DNA from: Armatimonadota bacterium
GTDB taxonomy: Bacteria; Armatimonadota; Chthonomonadetes; Chthonomonadales; Chthonomonadaceae
Reading direction: 5' to 3'
Assembly (NCBI GenBank): GCA_028871815.1
Contig: JAGWMJ010000002.1
Coordinates: 1-64,000 of the forward strand
Length of the DNA stretch: 64,000 bases
Shown: positions 35,103 through 44,493 of the stretch, one piece after another
Layout of the letters: every line of letters begins with the position of its first letter
Position numbering within the stretch: position 1 is the stretch's first letter
Made by a program: the position numbers and the translations under genes
Notes under the pieces: generated by a model
What the model was told of the DNA's origin: nothing
Seen by the model: only the letters and a program-made list of their open reading frames with translations
Database searches by the model: none

Positions 35103-36464
35103 ATGAAAAAGCTTGGCGCCATAAACCGGCGCGATCTGCTAGTTGGCGCTACGGCCGCTTTGGCCGGCGCCGGGGCTTCAACGGCCGCCGGAGCCACCGA
35201 GACCCATATCCATCCCTCAGCGAGGAGCTCTAAAGTGTCTGTTGCACCCGGTGATATTATCAATCTGGGAATTGTCGGCGTGGCTGGACGCGGTACGAGC
35301 CACCTGCACTGGTTCGGACAGCACCCGGACGTCCGGTTTGTTGCTGTGTGCGACGTCTACGAAGAGCACCGGAACGCCGCCGCCGCGTACATCACCTCCA
35401 AAACCGGCGCTCCAAAGCTCTATAGCGACTTCCGCAGGATGATGGAGGACAAGGACGTGGACGCCGTCATCGTATCCACGCCACCGCACTGGCATCCGCT
35501 GGTGACGCTTGCCGCATTGGAAGCCGGCAAGGATGTCTATTGCGAAAAGCCGATGTGCCGCTACCCGAATGAAGGGCGCGCCATGCTGGAGCTTGCGCTG
35601 CGCCACAGGCGGGTAACCCAGGTCGGAACGCAGATTCACGCGACCGCCAACTACCACAAATGTGTGGATGTCGTCCGTTCGGGCAAGCTCGGCGCCATCA
35701 CCGCTGTGCGAAACTTCTGCACGATGGATGACAATTCGGAAGGTCTGGATCACCCGCCGAATGCAACGCCGCTCGAGGGTCTGGATTGGAACTTCTGGCT
35801 TGGGCCGGCGCCCGAGGTACCGTTCAACATGGGCCGCTTCCGCGACGGAATGCATCGGTACTTCAAGGACTATGTCGACAGCTGGCTGCACGAACTGGGG
35901 CCACACATTGTGGACCTTCCGTTCTGGGCGTTGAAGTTGGGGCACCCTCTGGCGGTCTCGGCCTCCGGCGGACGATTTGCCACCGACAGTATCGCCGACG
36001 TGCCCGACACACTCGACGTGCTGTGGGAGTATCCCGAGTTTAACGTTACGTGGACGTTGATGCAACAGAATGCCTACTACTTTGGCGTTGGTGGCGCCGG
36101 CGGCGGGCGGCGTCTGGGCATTACATTCCACGGCAAGGAGCGCACGCTGGTAGCCAACTACGACCTGTGCGATGTATTTGACAAGAACGGCGCTCCCGTC
36201 ACCGATACCTATGCAAAGTCGGTGCCAGACTCCCCCGGGCACGAGCGTGAGTTTCTCAACGCGATCAAGTCACGCGAGGAGTGCTCCTGCAGTTTTCGGC
36301 GGCACCTCCCGATGCACGTGGCGATGAACCTGGCGCACAGCTCCTACCGGCTTGGCCGCAAGCTTCACTGGGATGCCGAAAAGTGGGAAGTTACCGGCGA
36401 CCGGGAGGCCACGCAGCTGTTGACGCCGCCCTATCGCCCGCCCTGGAAGCTGCCGGCCGCGTAG
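35103..36464 (+). CDS. Tat-exported Gfo/Idh/MocA family oxidoreductase
   Basis: A 453-residue protein. The N-terminus INRRDLLVGATAALAGAGAS is a twin-arginine signal. The Rossmann domain (INLGIVGVAGRGTSHLHWF) binds NAD(P); VDAVIVSTPPHWHPLVTLAALEAGKDVYCEKPM has the family EKP motif, whose Lys is catalytic. The C-terminal domain contains DSWLHELGPHIVDLPFWAL. Members act on sugars, inositols or amino sugars, and exported ones often occur in plant-polymer degraders. The chosen ATG (MKKLGAINRR) fits the signal better than the ATG 24 bases earlier. The substrate is unknown. Confidence 0.88.
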   Translation: MKKLGAINRRDLLVGATAALAGAGASTAAGATETHIHPSARSSKVSVAPGDIINLGIVGVAGRGTSHLHWFGQHPDVRFVAVCDVYEEHRNAAAAYITSKTGAPKLYSDFRRMMEDKDVDAVIVSTPPHWHPLVTLAALEAGKDVYCEKPMCRYPNEGRAMLELALRHRRVTQVGTQIHATANYHKCVDVVRSGKLGAITAVRNFCTMDDNSEGLDHPPNATPLEGLDWNFWLGPAPEVPFNMGRFRDGMHRYFKDYVDSWLHELGPHIVDLPFWALKLGHPLAVSASGGRFATDSIADVPDTLDVLWEYPEFNVTWTLMQQNAYYFGVGGAGGGRRLGITFHGKERTLVANYDLCDVFDKNGAPVTDTYAKSVPDSPGHEREFLNAIKSREECSCSFRRHLPMHVAMNLAHSSYRLGRKLHWDAEKWEVTGDREATQLLTPPYRPPWKLPAA

Positions 36465-36604
36465 CCGCGGAACCGGCGCCTCAGTTGCCGGCGCAGCGGT
36501 CCGTCTGCCGGGCGCGAAGCATCGCGAACCCCGGTTACGGCTCTGCAGCGCGGCGGCGGGTGCTGCGATCTACCGTCACATCCGCCGTCGCGCGTGCCCT
36601 GCGG

Positions 36605-37954
36605 CTACGGCTCAACCACTACGTGTGCATACCGTCGCCAGCCACCAAAGGTCGCCTTAAGCGTTACGTTCGTTGCCGTGGTAACGCTCGAGGTGCTCGC
36701 CGTGAATGAGGCGCTCGTGTCACCGGAGTATACGATGACGCTGGTGGAGTATACGCCCGCGCCAAAGTTCAACTTGGAGTTGTAGGTGCTCACCGTGACG
36801 CTCATGTCAAATGGCGCCGGAGCGTCCAGCGTTATCGTTCCGCCAATCGTCGATCCGCCAACCACCGTGGACGAATCCATGGTGAGCGAACTGACGATTA
36901 CCGGGATGGCGAGAAATGCCGCCTCCTTTTGCTGGTAGTAACCGTAACCCACAATGGCGCCGTAATCGTTTAGCCCGCTCGCCGACACCAGTCGCCACCC
37001 GCTGTTGTTTTCCACCAGTGAGTTCAGGTCGGTCATCGTCCCTGCCGTTGGGTTGGTGATGTCGCCCGACCAGAGAAACGCCCGCGCACCCGACCGGCCA
37101 ACTACAAGTCCGCTTGCAGAGTTGATTGCAAAGGCCTGGCCGGTTGTTGTATGCGGGAGATGGCCGAGCGGGCCGTATGGCGTTCCGGTGATGCCATTCC
37201 ATGCAAACGCCTCATAGGCGTCCGCAGCCGTCTCGTAAGCGAAGCCGATGACATCGTTGGCGTCGTCCAGTCCTGTCCCGTCGTAAGAGGCATACGTATT
37301 CCCTCCAAACGTTCCACCAGCAAGAGGAACAGGGGGCTGGGCGTCAAAAATGGGAAGGCACCAGGCCGCCGGGAAACCGCACGAAGCCCCATATGCGGAA
37401 TTGACGGCATTGGGGCTGTAAGCTGAAGAGCCGGTAAATTGACCGCCGCTGGCGAACTCAAGAGCTGCGTAGCTCGTGTTACTGGTTGAAAGAGTCCCAA
37501 CGGCGTCACCGAAGTAATCAATAGCGCTGAACCCCGAGCCGTAGGTGCCGGTGCCGGCCAGGTCGGTTGTTTTCGTATAGGTGGTGCCCAGGTAGGTATT
37601 GGGGCTCCATATCGTAGCGTTACCGGCAAAGCCGTCCGTTGCGTTCCAGCCGGCCCCCGCGATTTGCCCCAGGCCGTTGATGCCGTACGCGAACGTGGAT
37701 GTGCTTGAGTCGAACGGAAACGACGGAACCCCGGGCATCCAGAGGAACCCTCGATCGTTACCACCGCCGATATAGATACCGACCACCTGGTAATCGTCGT
37801 TCACTGAATAGGCTTGGGCCTCAGCTGTGCCAACCGGGTTTACGTTGATAACCGAGTAGAGCGGCGGTGGCGATGTTTGCGCAAGCGCAGGCGGCCTCGG
37901 CGCGGCAACGGCAAAAGCAATCGCCGCAAGGGCGATCGGAAGCTGCAATCTCAT
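36605..37954 (-). CDS. Secreted HAF-type repeat protein
   Basis: A 449-residue protein with a signal peptide (MRLQLPIALAAIAFAVAA to ALAQ). The body consists of repeats of the type AYSVNDDYQVVGIYIGG...RGFLWMPG, AYGINGLGQIAGAG and AFAINSASGLVVGRSGARAFLWSG, as in extracellular HAF repeat proteins, which probably fold as a beta-propeller. The last 100 residues (VSSLTMDSSTVVGGS, then TITLDAPAP) form an Ig-like beta domain similar to those with IPxTVxGG motifs. Ligand and role are unknown. It is convergent with the Gfo/Idh/MocA gene. Confidence 0.75.
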   Translation of the reverse strand: MRLQLPIALAAIAFAVAAPRPPALAQTSPPPLYSVINVNPVGTAEAQAYSVNDDYQVVGIYIGGGNDRGFLWMPGVPSFPFDSSTSTFAYGINGLGQIAGAGWNATDGFAGNATIWSPNTYLGTTYTKTTDLAGTGTYGSGFSAIDYFGDAVGTLSTSNTSYAALEFASGGQFTGSSAYSPNAVNSAYGASCGFPAAWCLPIFDAQPPVPLAGGTFGGNTYASYDGTGLDDANDVIGFAYETAADAYEAFAWNGITGTPYGPLGHLPHTTTGQAFAINSASGLVVGRSGARAFLWSGDITNPTAGTMTDLNSLVENNSGWRLVSASGLNDYGAIVGYGYYQQKEAAFLAIPVIVSSLTMDSSTVVGGSTIGGTITLDAPAPFDMSVTVSTYNSKLNFGAGVYSTSVIVYSGDTSASFTASTSSVTTATNVTLKATFGGWRRYAHVVVEP

Positions 37955-38274
37955 GATCAGTCAGGTCCTTTCACCGGCACGCGCGCGCCGGGCGTTCCAG
38001 TGTAGTAATTCCGCACCGAATGCAGAGGGAGCACAGCACTGAGATCGGATGCTCAGGACGCTGCTGCCGAACAAAGATGCTCAAGCTGGCCGCCGCCACC
38101 AGTTCACCATGCAAGCCATACAATCCTGCCTCTCGTCGGATAATTGCCTTCGCACACCGGTACGGGCTGTCGCTCCGACATCGGCTGCCAAACAGTTGCT
38201 GCCGGCGCGGGTACCATAGTCCCAGCTCCGCGCAGGCGACGGGCTAGAGAGAGCGGATCACGAGGAGTTGTTGA
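37955..38274. other. Divergent intergenic region
   Basis: These 320 bases lie between the divergent HAF protein and AKR genes and should hold both promoters. An AAAGGA site serves the HAF gene and GAGGAG (about 38261-38266) serves the AKR gene. No gene or clear -35/-10 pair was found. Confidence 0.4.
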
Positions 38275-39234
38275 ATGGAGTACAGGCGACTGGGCAGTTC
38301 CGGGCTTGAAGTCTCCGAGGTATGCCTGGGCAGTTGGCTCACCTATGGCGCGGCGGTGGAGACCGGCACGGCGCATGCCTGCATGACCCGCGCCTGGGAG
38401 CTCGGCATCAATTTTTTTGATACGGCAAACGTCTACGCCCGGGGCGAGGCGGAGAAATCGGTCGGCGCCGCGATACGGAACTGGCCCCGCGATCAGATTG
38501 TTGTCGCCACCAAGGTCTTCTTTCCGATGAGTGATGGGCCTCTGCCAAACAACCGTGGCCTTTCACGGAAGCACATCTTCGAACAGTGCGAGCGCAGCCT
38601 CAAACGGCTGGGCCTCGATTACATCGACCTCTATCAGTGTCACCGGTACGATACCGGGACGCCGCTGGAGGAGACCCTTCGAGCGCTGGACGACCTGGTG
38701 CGCCAGGGAAAGGTTCTCTACACCGGATTCAGTATGTGGTCGCCCGCCCAAATTGCGCGCGCTGTGGAGATGCAGCGCAGCGCCGGGCTGCATCCCTTTA
38801 TATCCAGCCAGCCTTACTACAACATGCTGGGGCGTGAGATCGAGCGCGAGGTCGTTCCCGTCTGTGATGCCGCGGGCATCGGCCAGATCGTCTTCTCGCC
38901 GCTGGCGCAGGGAGTGCTTACCGGCAAGTACCGCAAAGGTCAACCGCCGCCCGCCGGCAGCCGTGCGACGGACGAGCGGCAGAATATGTTCTTCAACCCC
39001 GGCATGCTCTCGGACGAAACGCTTGGCAAGGTGGAAGAGCTTGGGAAGATCGCAAAGAGCCTGGACCTTTCGATGGCTCAGCTGGCGTTGGCGTGGTGTC
39101 TGCGCCTCAGCAGCGTCAGCAGCGTCATCATCGGCGCCAGTCGCCCAGAGCAGGTGGAAGACAACGCCGGAGCCGCCGGCAGGAAGCTCTCCGCCGACGC
39201 TCAGGAAGCCATCGAGAACGTGCTCACCGGCTAG
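38275..39234 (+). CDS. Aldo/keto reductase, potassium channel beta-subunit-like (AKR6/YghZ type)
   Basis: A 319-residue cytosolic reductase. MEYRRLGSSGLEVSEVCLGSW is the typical start, and the tetrad is Asp49 (FFDTANVY), Tyr54, Lys80 (ATKVFFPM) and His123 (YQCHRYD). SSQPYYNML, VFSPLAQGVLTGKY and SVIIGASRPEQVEDN match the Kv-beta-like group that uses NADPH to reduce aldehydes. The ATG is preceded by GAGGAG. The DNA polymerase III delta' gene begins nine bases after its stop, so the two are probably cotranscribed, although they have no functional link. Confidence 0.9.
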   Translation: MEYRRLGSSGLEVSEVCLGSWLTYGAAVETGTAHACMTRAWELGINFFDTANVYARGEAEKSVGAAIRNWPRDQIVVATKVFFPMSDGPLPNNRGLSRKHIFEQCERSLKRLGLDYIDLYQCHRYDTGTPLEETLRALDDLVRQGKVLYTGFSMWSPAQIARAVEMQRSAGLHPFISSQPYYNMLGREIEREVVPVCDAAGIGQIVFSPLAQGVLTGKYRKGQPPPAGSRATDERQNMFFNPGMLSDETLGKVEELGKIAKSLDLSMAQLALAWCLRLSSVSSVIIGASRPEQVEDNAGAAGRKLSADAQEAIENVLTG

Positions 39235-39243
39235 ATTGCTCAG

Positions 39244-40350
39244 TTGTCGATCGTAACGTTATCCCAGCTGTGCGGCCAGCAGACGGCCATCGCGTCGCTG
39301 CGGAGCGCACTGGTGCACCAGGGTGCCGCCGGTTCGTGGCTTCTCACCGGCGAAAGCGGGAGTGGCAAGCGGGCGTTGGCGCTTGCATTTGCCATGGCGT
39401 GCTGTTGCACCAACCCGGTCGCCGCGCCGCCCGATGCCTGTGGCGAATGCGCTGCCTGCCTCAAAACTGCCGCCGGTGAAAACCCCGAGGTTTCAGTGCT
39501 CACGCCTGCCGGCGAAACGTTTCTGATCGGCCAGTTCTGGGACCGTGATTCGCGCGGAGATCCCGGCGCGATAGCGCGCAACATCCACTTCGCGCCCAAC
39601 CTGGGCAGAATGCGCGTCTACATCCTGGATGGTGCGGAACGGATGTCGCCGGCCGCGGCGAACTCGCTGCTCAAAGTCTTGGAAGAGCCGCCGGACTATG
39701 CAATCTTCATGCTGCTGGCAACGCACGCCTCACGGGTTCTTCCTACCATCGTCTCACGATGCCGATCCATCCGTCTGCATCCGGCGCCGATAGACGAATT
39801 GGCGGAGTACATCGTACAACGACACCAGATACCGCCGGCCGAGGCGCGGCGATGCGCACGCGTCTCGCACGGACTGGTCGGCGCCGCTATCAGCCTTGCC
39901 GTCAACCCGGGCGTTCGCGAAGAGATCGATCGGGTGATGGCCTTTGCGGTCACGCTCCCCTCGGCGCCACCAGTGCGCGCGCTCCGAGTTGGCGAACAGA
40001 TACGCAAGCTGGCGCAGCAGATGAAGCTGGCGGGCGCAGCAGAACCGGCGGAGGTGGAGGAGCCGTCAAAAGAACGCGCGTCGCGGCGTCAGTGTGGGGC
40101 AGTTATCGATCTGCTGGCGGCAACTTATTCCGACTTGCTGCACCTCTCTGTTCGCGGCGATGCCGATCTTGATGCAGTCGGAGGCTCAGATGAACTGCGC
40201 GCGGCCGCTCGCGGCAGCAATCCGCGGCGCTGGATGCGCTGCATGGATTCGCTTGTGACGGCCAAATGCAGGATCGAGGCGGGCGCAAATATCGCCCTGG
40301 TTACGGACGTGCTGGCGATGGAGCTGCTCACGGTGGAAGCGCGCGCGTGA
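39244..40350 (+). CDS. holB: DNA polymerase III subunit delta' (clamp loader)
   Basis: A 368-residue AAA+ protein from a TTG start. It has a Walker A GESGSGK near residue 36, four cysteines of the zinc module (CCC with CGECAAC), LGRMRVYILDGAERMSPAAANSLLKVLEEPP (Walker B region and sensor) and TIVSRCRSIRL, the SRC arginine finger motif. Delta' helps to load the sliding clamp during replication. An insertion of about 30 residues (FWDRDSRGDPGA) precedes the Walker B region. The C-terminal domain is more variable. No good Shine-Dalgarno is seen, so translation may depend on the AKR gene upstream. Confidence 0.9.
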   Translation: MSIVTLSQLCGQQTAIASLRSALVHQGAAGSWLLTGESGSGKRALALAFAMACCCTNPVAAPPDACGECAACLKTAAGENPEVSVLTPAGETFLIGQFWDRDSRGDPGAIARNIHFAPNLGRMRVYILDGAERMSPAAANSLLKVLEEPPDYAIFMLLATHASRVLPTIVSRCRSIRLHPAPIDELAEYIVQRHQIPPAEARRCARVSHGLVGAAISLAVNPGVREEIDRVMAFAVTLPSAPPVRALRVGEQIRKLAQQMKLAGAAEPAEVEEPSKERASRRQCGAVIDLLAATYSDLLHLSVRGDADLDAVGGSDELRAAARGSNPRRWMRCMDSLVTAKCRIEAGANIALVTDVLAMELLTVEARA

Positions 40351-40451
40351 CCGGCTATGGCGCCGGTATTTCACCGGTCCAGCGGCGCGGTCCTTTGCAG
40401 CGAAAGTGTCAAGTCGATACCGTTTGTCGGTGAGTTGAGGAGTACCGTTTT

Positions 40452-41729
40452 ATGAAGCCAATCAGCAGCTTACCAATCTCCCGCCGGTCGCTGCTCACTG
40501 GGACTGCCGCACTCGCAGCTTTGCCGTCCGCCGCACAGAGCACGTCCATGGTAACCACCGGCGCTCATAACCCCGCTCTCGATAGCTTCGACCGCACGAT
40601 GATCAGCTTCATGCGCAAGCGCTCGATTCCCGGCGGACAGCTGGCTGTGACGCGGTACGGCCGGCTCGTCTATGCCCGCGGATACGGCTTTGCCGATTTG
40701 GAGCGTCGTACACCGGTTCAGCCGCAGTCGCTGTTTCGGATCGCCAGCATTACCAAACCCTTTACAGCCGTGGCCATCATGACGCTGGTTCAGGATCCAC
40801 GATTTCGCCTCCGCCTGGATGATCCCGCATTCCCAATGATCCCGCTGAACCGCAAGGTCGCGGATCCGCGCCTCAACACGATCACCATCCGTCAGCTTCT
40901 CCACCACACAGGGGGTTTCGACCGGGATAAATCGGGCGACCCCATGTTCCGCCCGTTGGAGATCGCTGCGGCGGAGGGAACGCCCGCGCCGGCGGACCAG
41001 TGGGCGATCATCCGCTGGATGGCGGGCCGCCCGCTCGATTTTGATCCTGGAACGCGCTTCGCGTACTCCAACTTCGGCTACTGCGTACTGGGCCGCGTCA
41101 TCGAAGCCGTGACCGCGATGCGCTATGTGGACTACGTCAGCAAGTTTGTGCTGCAACCTATGGCCGTCCGGGGCATGCGGATGGGCCGGACGCGTTTGCC
41201 GGATCGTGCCCGTGGTGAAGTCCGTTACTACCAGCCCAACGCCCGTCCGGTCCCATCGATATTCCCACAAGACCATGGAGAGCTGGTCAGCGTATGCTAT
41301 GGCGCCTGGAACCTCGAGGCGATGGATTCGCACGGCGCTTGGCTCGCATCGGCTCCCGCTCTAGTGCGGTTCGCCGCCCAGCTCGACTTTCCTTCGCAGC
41401 CGCCGTTGCTCGCCCCGCACACTGCCGCCACGCTTTACGAGCCGCCGGCCGCGCCGATAAAACCGGAGGGCGGCGCCTGGTATGGCTGTGGCTGGGAAGT
41501 CCGGCCTGTGGGCGATCGCGGTAAGGCCAACACCTGGCACAACGGCTCGCTGGATGGAACCAACACGTGGCTGGTGCGACGCTGGGATGGGCTGGCATGG
41601 GCCGCGCTGTTCAATCAGCGTGATACTGGCAACGGCCTCTCAGATGGCGAAATCGACGCCAATCTTCACCCAGCGGCTGACGCCGTTACGCACTGGCCCG
41701 ACTACGATCTGTTTCAGACAGGCCGGTGA
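40452..41729 (+). CDS. Tat-exported serine hydrolase, beta-lactamase/class C-like
   Basis: A 425-residue penicillin-binding-protein-like hydrolase. A Tat signal (ISRRSLLTGTAALAALPSA) starts the protein. The three active-site motifs are SITK (Ser99, Lys102), YSN (205-207) and HNG in WHNGSLDG (about residue 360), in the order of class C beta-lactamases and esterases. LLHHTGGFD and RFAYSNFGYCVLGRVIE are family traits. Members include esterases, D-aminopeptidases and beta-lactamases, so the substrate is undecided. Confidence 0.88.
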   Translation: MKPISSLPISRRSLLTGTAALAALPSAAQSTSMVTTGAHNPALDSFDRTMISFMRKRSIPGGQLAVTRYGRLVYARGYGFADLERRTPVQPQSLFRIASITKPFTAVAIMTLVQDPRFRLRLDDPAFPMIPLNRKVADPRLNTITIRQLLHHTGGFDRDKSGDPMFRPLEIAAAEGTPAPADQWAIIRWMAGRPLDFDPGTRFAYSNFGYCVLGRVIEAVTAMRYVDYVSKFVLQPMAVRGMRMGRTRLPDRARGEVRYYQPNARPVPSIFPQDHGELVSVCYGAWNLEAMDSHGAWLASAPALVRFAAQLDFPSQPPLLAPHTAATLYEPPAAPIKPEGGAWYGCGWEVRPVGDRGKANTWHNGSLDGTNTWLVRRWDGLAWAALFNQRDTGNGLSDGEIDANLHPAADAVTHWPDYDLFQTGR

Positions 41730-41847
41730 AGGACGGCATTGCGGCTGCCATCCCGGTGTCTGGCGGCGCGCGCCAAGTGCCATTGTGCATCGTGCGGCTG
41801 CGTTGTTGCCCATCTGGATGTTACCGGCGGGCAGCGCAACAAAACTC

Positions 41848-41876
41848 TTGCACTTTCCGTCTAACCGGCTTATAAT
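41848..41876 (+). promoter_or_regulatory. Sigma-70 promoter of the DUF1549/DUF1501 operon
   Basis: TTGCAC (41848-41853) and a perfect TATAAT (41871-41876) are separated by 17 bases. Transcription would start near 41883, about 56 bases before the first gene at 41939. Confidence 0.75.
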
Positions 41877-41938
41877 ACGCTGGTTGATCGTTCTTCCGCG
41901 CGCGCTGCGGGCGCCACCGCCCGGGTTCGGGGTTCGGC

Positions 41939-44470
41939 ATGAACCTTTCGGCAAGATCGCAAATTGGGCCACTGGCGCTTGCAGCTCTGCTGGCCGTTCC
42001 CGCTGGGGCGTTGGCCGGGCCGGCCCGGCCTGCCAAAGTGCGCCGGGCCGCTCATCCGCGGTCGGCAATCCTTTCCATCACCGCTGTACCGGCCACAATC
42101 GCGCTAACCGGGCCGCGGGCCGATGCGCACTATATCGTCATGGCGCGGCTGGGTACCGGCGCACTTTTGGACGTCACCTCCCGGGCCAGGCCGTTGTTCC
42201 AGGGCAAGGCTGTTGCCGGCATCAGCTCAACGACGGCGGGCTTGCTGACGCCGATCCGCGATGGCGTCTCCACGCTTGTGCTAAAACTTGGCGCGCACAC
42301 GGCCCATGTGCGCGTCACTGTTACCGGCGCCACCGCCAACACACCCGTGAGCTTTAGTAACGAGGTTGAGCCCGTACTCACACGCATCGGCTGCAACCAG
42401 GGCGCCTGTCATGGCGCGCAATTCGGACAGTCGGGCTTCAAACTATCGCTCTTCGGTACCGACCACTATCTGGATTACGACTCGATCACCCGCCAGGCGC
42501 GCGGGCGGCGAGTGAGCCTTACGCAGCCGGACCAGAGTCTCATTCTTCTCAAGCCGACGATGACCGTTCCGCACGGAGGCGGGCGGAGGCTTATCCCCGG
42601 ATCGTCCGACTACAAGCTGGTGGCGCAGTGGATCCGTGAGGGAGCGCCGCCGCCGCTGCCGACGGATCCGGACGTCGAATCGCTGACCGTGCTGCCGGCG
42701 CAGCGACTCTTCACCCTACCCATGCAGCAGCAGCATCTGGTGGTGCTAGCCCGCTACACGGATGGTACGGTGCGCGATGTTACAGATCAGGCGGTTTTTA
42801 CGTCGCTCAACGACGCCATTGCATCGTGCTCGCCATCGGCCGTGGTTACCGCTGCAGGACGTGGCCAAACCGCCGTGATGGTGCGCTATGGAGGCCAGGC
42901 CGCTGTAACAACCTGCATGCTTCCATACAGTTCCTCCCGCATTGCAGCGCGCCAGACCTTTCCTCCGGACGATTTCATCGACCGCCTCGCAGCGCAGAAG
43001 CAGGCGGAACTCGGCCTTGTGCCGTCACCGCTATGCAGCGACCGTACGTTTATCCGGCGCGTTTCGTTCGATCTCATCGGCACTGCGCCCCGCCAAAGCG
43101 AAGTTGCGGCGTTCGTTGCCGATCCGCGTCCCGATAAGAGGTCGCGCCTGATCGACTCCCTTTTGAGGCGACCGGAATACGCGGACTACTGGGTGGTGAA
43201 GTGGGGCGACCTCCTGCGGTGCAATCGCACCACACTGGGCGTGAAGGGCATGTGGAGTTTCCACAACTGGATCCATCGCCAGCTTGCCAAAAACGTGCCG
43301 ATGGATCAGTTTGTCCGATCGATGCTCCTCGCGCAGGGCAGCACATATACCGATGGTCCCGCCAACTTCTACCGCGTCTCCACCGATCCCGAGTCGTGCG
43401 CCGAAACCACCTCTCAGGTCTTTCTTGGCGTTCGTCTGCAGTGCGCACGCTGTCACCACCACCCGTTTGAGAAGTGGAGTCAGGACGATTACTATCAGTT
43501 CTCGGCCTTCTTTGCCCGTGTTGGGCGCAAAGGCAGCGCAGACTTTGGCATTTTCGGAAACGACCAGGTGATCAAGGTCGATGACCACGGGCAGGTGCGC
43601 AATCCTGCCGATGGCAAAGTGATGGAGCCCGAGGCGCTTGGCGTGGTCACCGCCGCGCTGCCGGATGGCAAAATGCCCGATCCGGATTCCGGTGGCGACC
43701 GAAGAGTAGCGTTGGCCAACTGGGTTACCAGCCCCACAAATCCACTGCTGGCGCGAAACCTGGCGAACCGATATTGGGCATACATGATGGGCCAGGGACT
43801 GGTAAATCCAATCGATGACCAGCGCACCACCAACCCTCCCAGCAATCCGGCGCTCCTGAATGCCCTGGCCGGCTACCTCGTCAGCCACAACTTCAACATC
43901 AAGGCGCTTCTGCGCGTCATCTGCAACTCGGAAGCATACCAGCGCAGTTCTCAGGCTACTGTCGCAAACAGTGGAGATAGTACTTTCTACACCCACTACG
44001 TACCAAAGCGCCTGCCTGCAGAGCCGCTTCTGGACGCCGTCGATTACGCGTGCGGATCCACCGAACACTTTCCGACGCTGCCATCGGGTATGCGCGCCAT
44101 CGATCTTCCCGACCCCAATATCAGTAGCGACTTTCTGGATGTGTTTGGTCGCCCGCAACGCGTCATCGCCTGCGAATGCGAGCGGAACGTGGATCCCAAC
44201 CTCTCGCAGGCTCTTACCCTGATGAACGGCGACGTAGTGAACCGTAAGGTGGAGGCCAGAAATGGTCGCATCCCGGGGCTGATCCGCGAAGGCGCTTCCG
44301 ACAACGACATACTTAACCAGCTGTATCAGGCTGCGCTCGCCCGTCCGCCGACTGCGCGCGAACGTGATATCGCGCTCGGCTTCGTGGCATTTTCACCCGA
44401 CCGCCAGGGAGTGTTTCAGGATATCCTGCTCTCCCTGCTCAACAGCAAGGAGTTCCTGTTCAATCACTGA
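41939..44470 (+). CDS. Exported DUF1549/DUF1553 protein with haem-type motifs
   Basis: An 843-residue protein with signal peptide (MNLSARSQIGPLALAALLAV to ALAG). An Ig-like N-domain is followed by a region with GCNQGACHGAQFGQSGFKLSLFG (a C-x4-CH motif) and then two BIG2-like parts. DUF1549 covers about 340-550 with FIRRVSFDLIGTAPRQSEV and QCARCHHHPFEKWSQDDYY, which contains a true CxxCH site for a c-type haem. DUF1553 follows with LANWVTSPTNPLLARNLANRYWAYMMGQGLV and LMNGDVVN. These domains are abundant in Planctomycetes and Verrucomicrobia and lack assigned activity. It heads a four-gene operon and is followed by the DUF1501 gene that normally accompanies it. Confidence 0.87.
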   Translation: MNLSARSQIGPLALAALLAVPAGALAGPARPAKVRRAAHPRSAILSITAVPATIALTGPRADAHYIVMARLGTGALLDVTSRARPLFQGKAVAGISSTTAGLLTPIRDGVSTLVLKLGAHTAHVRVTVTGATANTPVSFSNEVEPVLTRIGCNQGACHGAQFGQSGFKLSLFGTDHYLDYDSITRQARGRRVSLTQPDQSLILLKPTMTVPHGGGRRLIPGSSDYKLVAQWIREGAPPPLPTDPDVESLTVLPAQRLFTLPMQQQHLVVLARYTDGTVRDVTDQAVFTSLNDAIASCSPSAVVTAAGRGQTAVMVRYGGQAAVTTCMLPYSSSRIAARQTFPPDDFIDRLAAQKQAELGLVPSPLCSDRTFIRRVSFDLIGTAPRQSEVAAFVADPRPDKRSRLIDSLLRRPEYADYWVVKWGDLLRCNRTTLGVKGMWSFHNWIHRQLAKNVPMDQFVRSMLLAQGSTYTDGPANFYRVSTDPESCAETTSQVFLGVRLQCARCHHHPFEKWSQDDYYQFSAFFARVGRKGSADFGIFGNDQVIKVDDHGQVRNPADGKVMEPEALGVVTAALPDGKMPDPDSGGDRRVALANWVTSPTNPLLARNLANRYWAYMMGQGLVNPIDDQRTTNPPSNPALLNALAGYLVSHNFNIKALLRVICNSEAYQRSSQATVANSGDSTFYTHYVPKRLPAEPLLDAVDYACGSTEHFPTLPSGMRAIDLPDPNISSDFLDVFGRPQRVIACECERNVDPNLSQALTLMNGDVVNRKVEARNGRIPGLIREGASDNDILNQLYQAALARPPTARERDIALGFVAFSPDRQGVFQDILLSLLNSKEFLFNH

Positions 44471-44493
44471 ACCGGGAAACGGAGGTTGCCGTC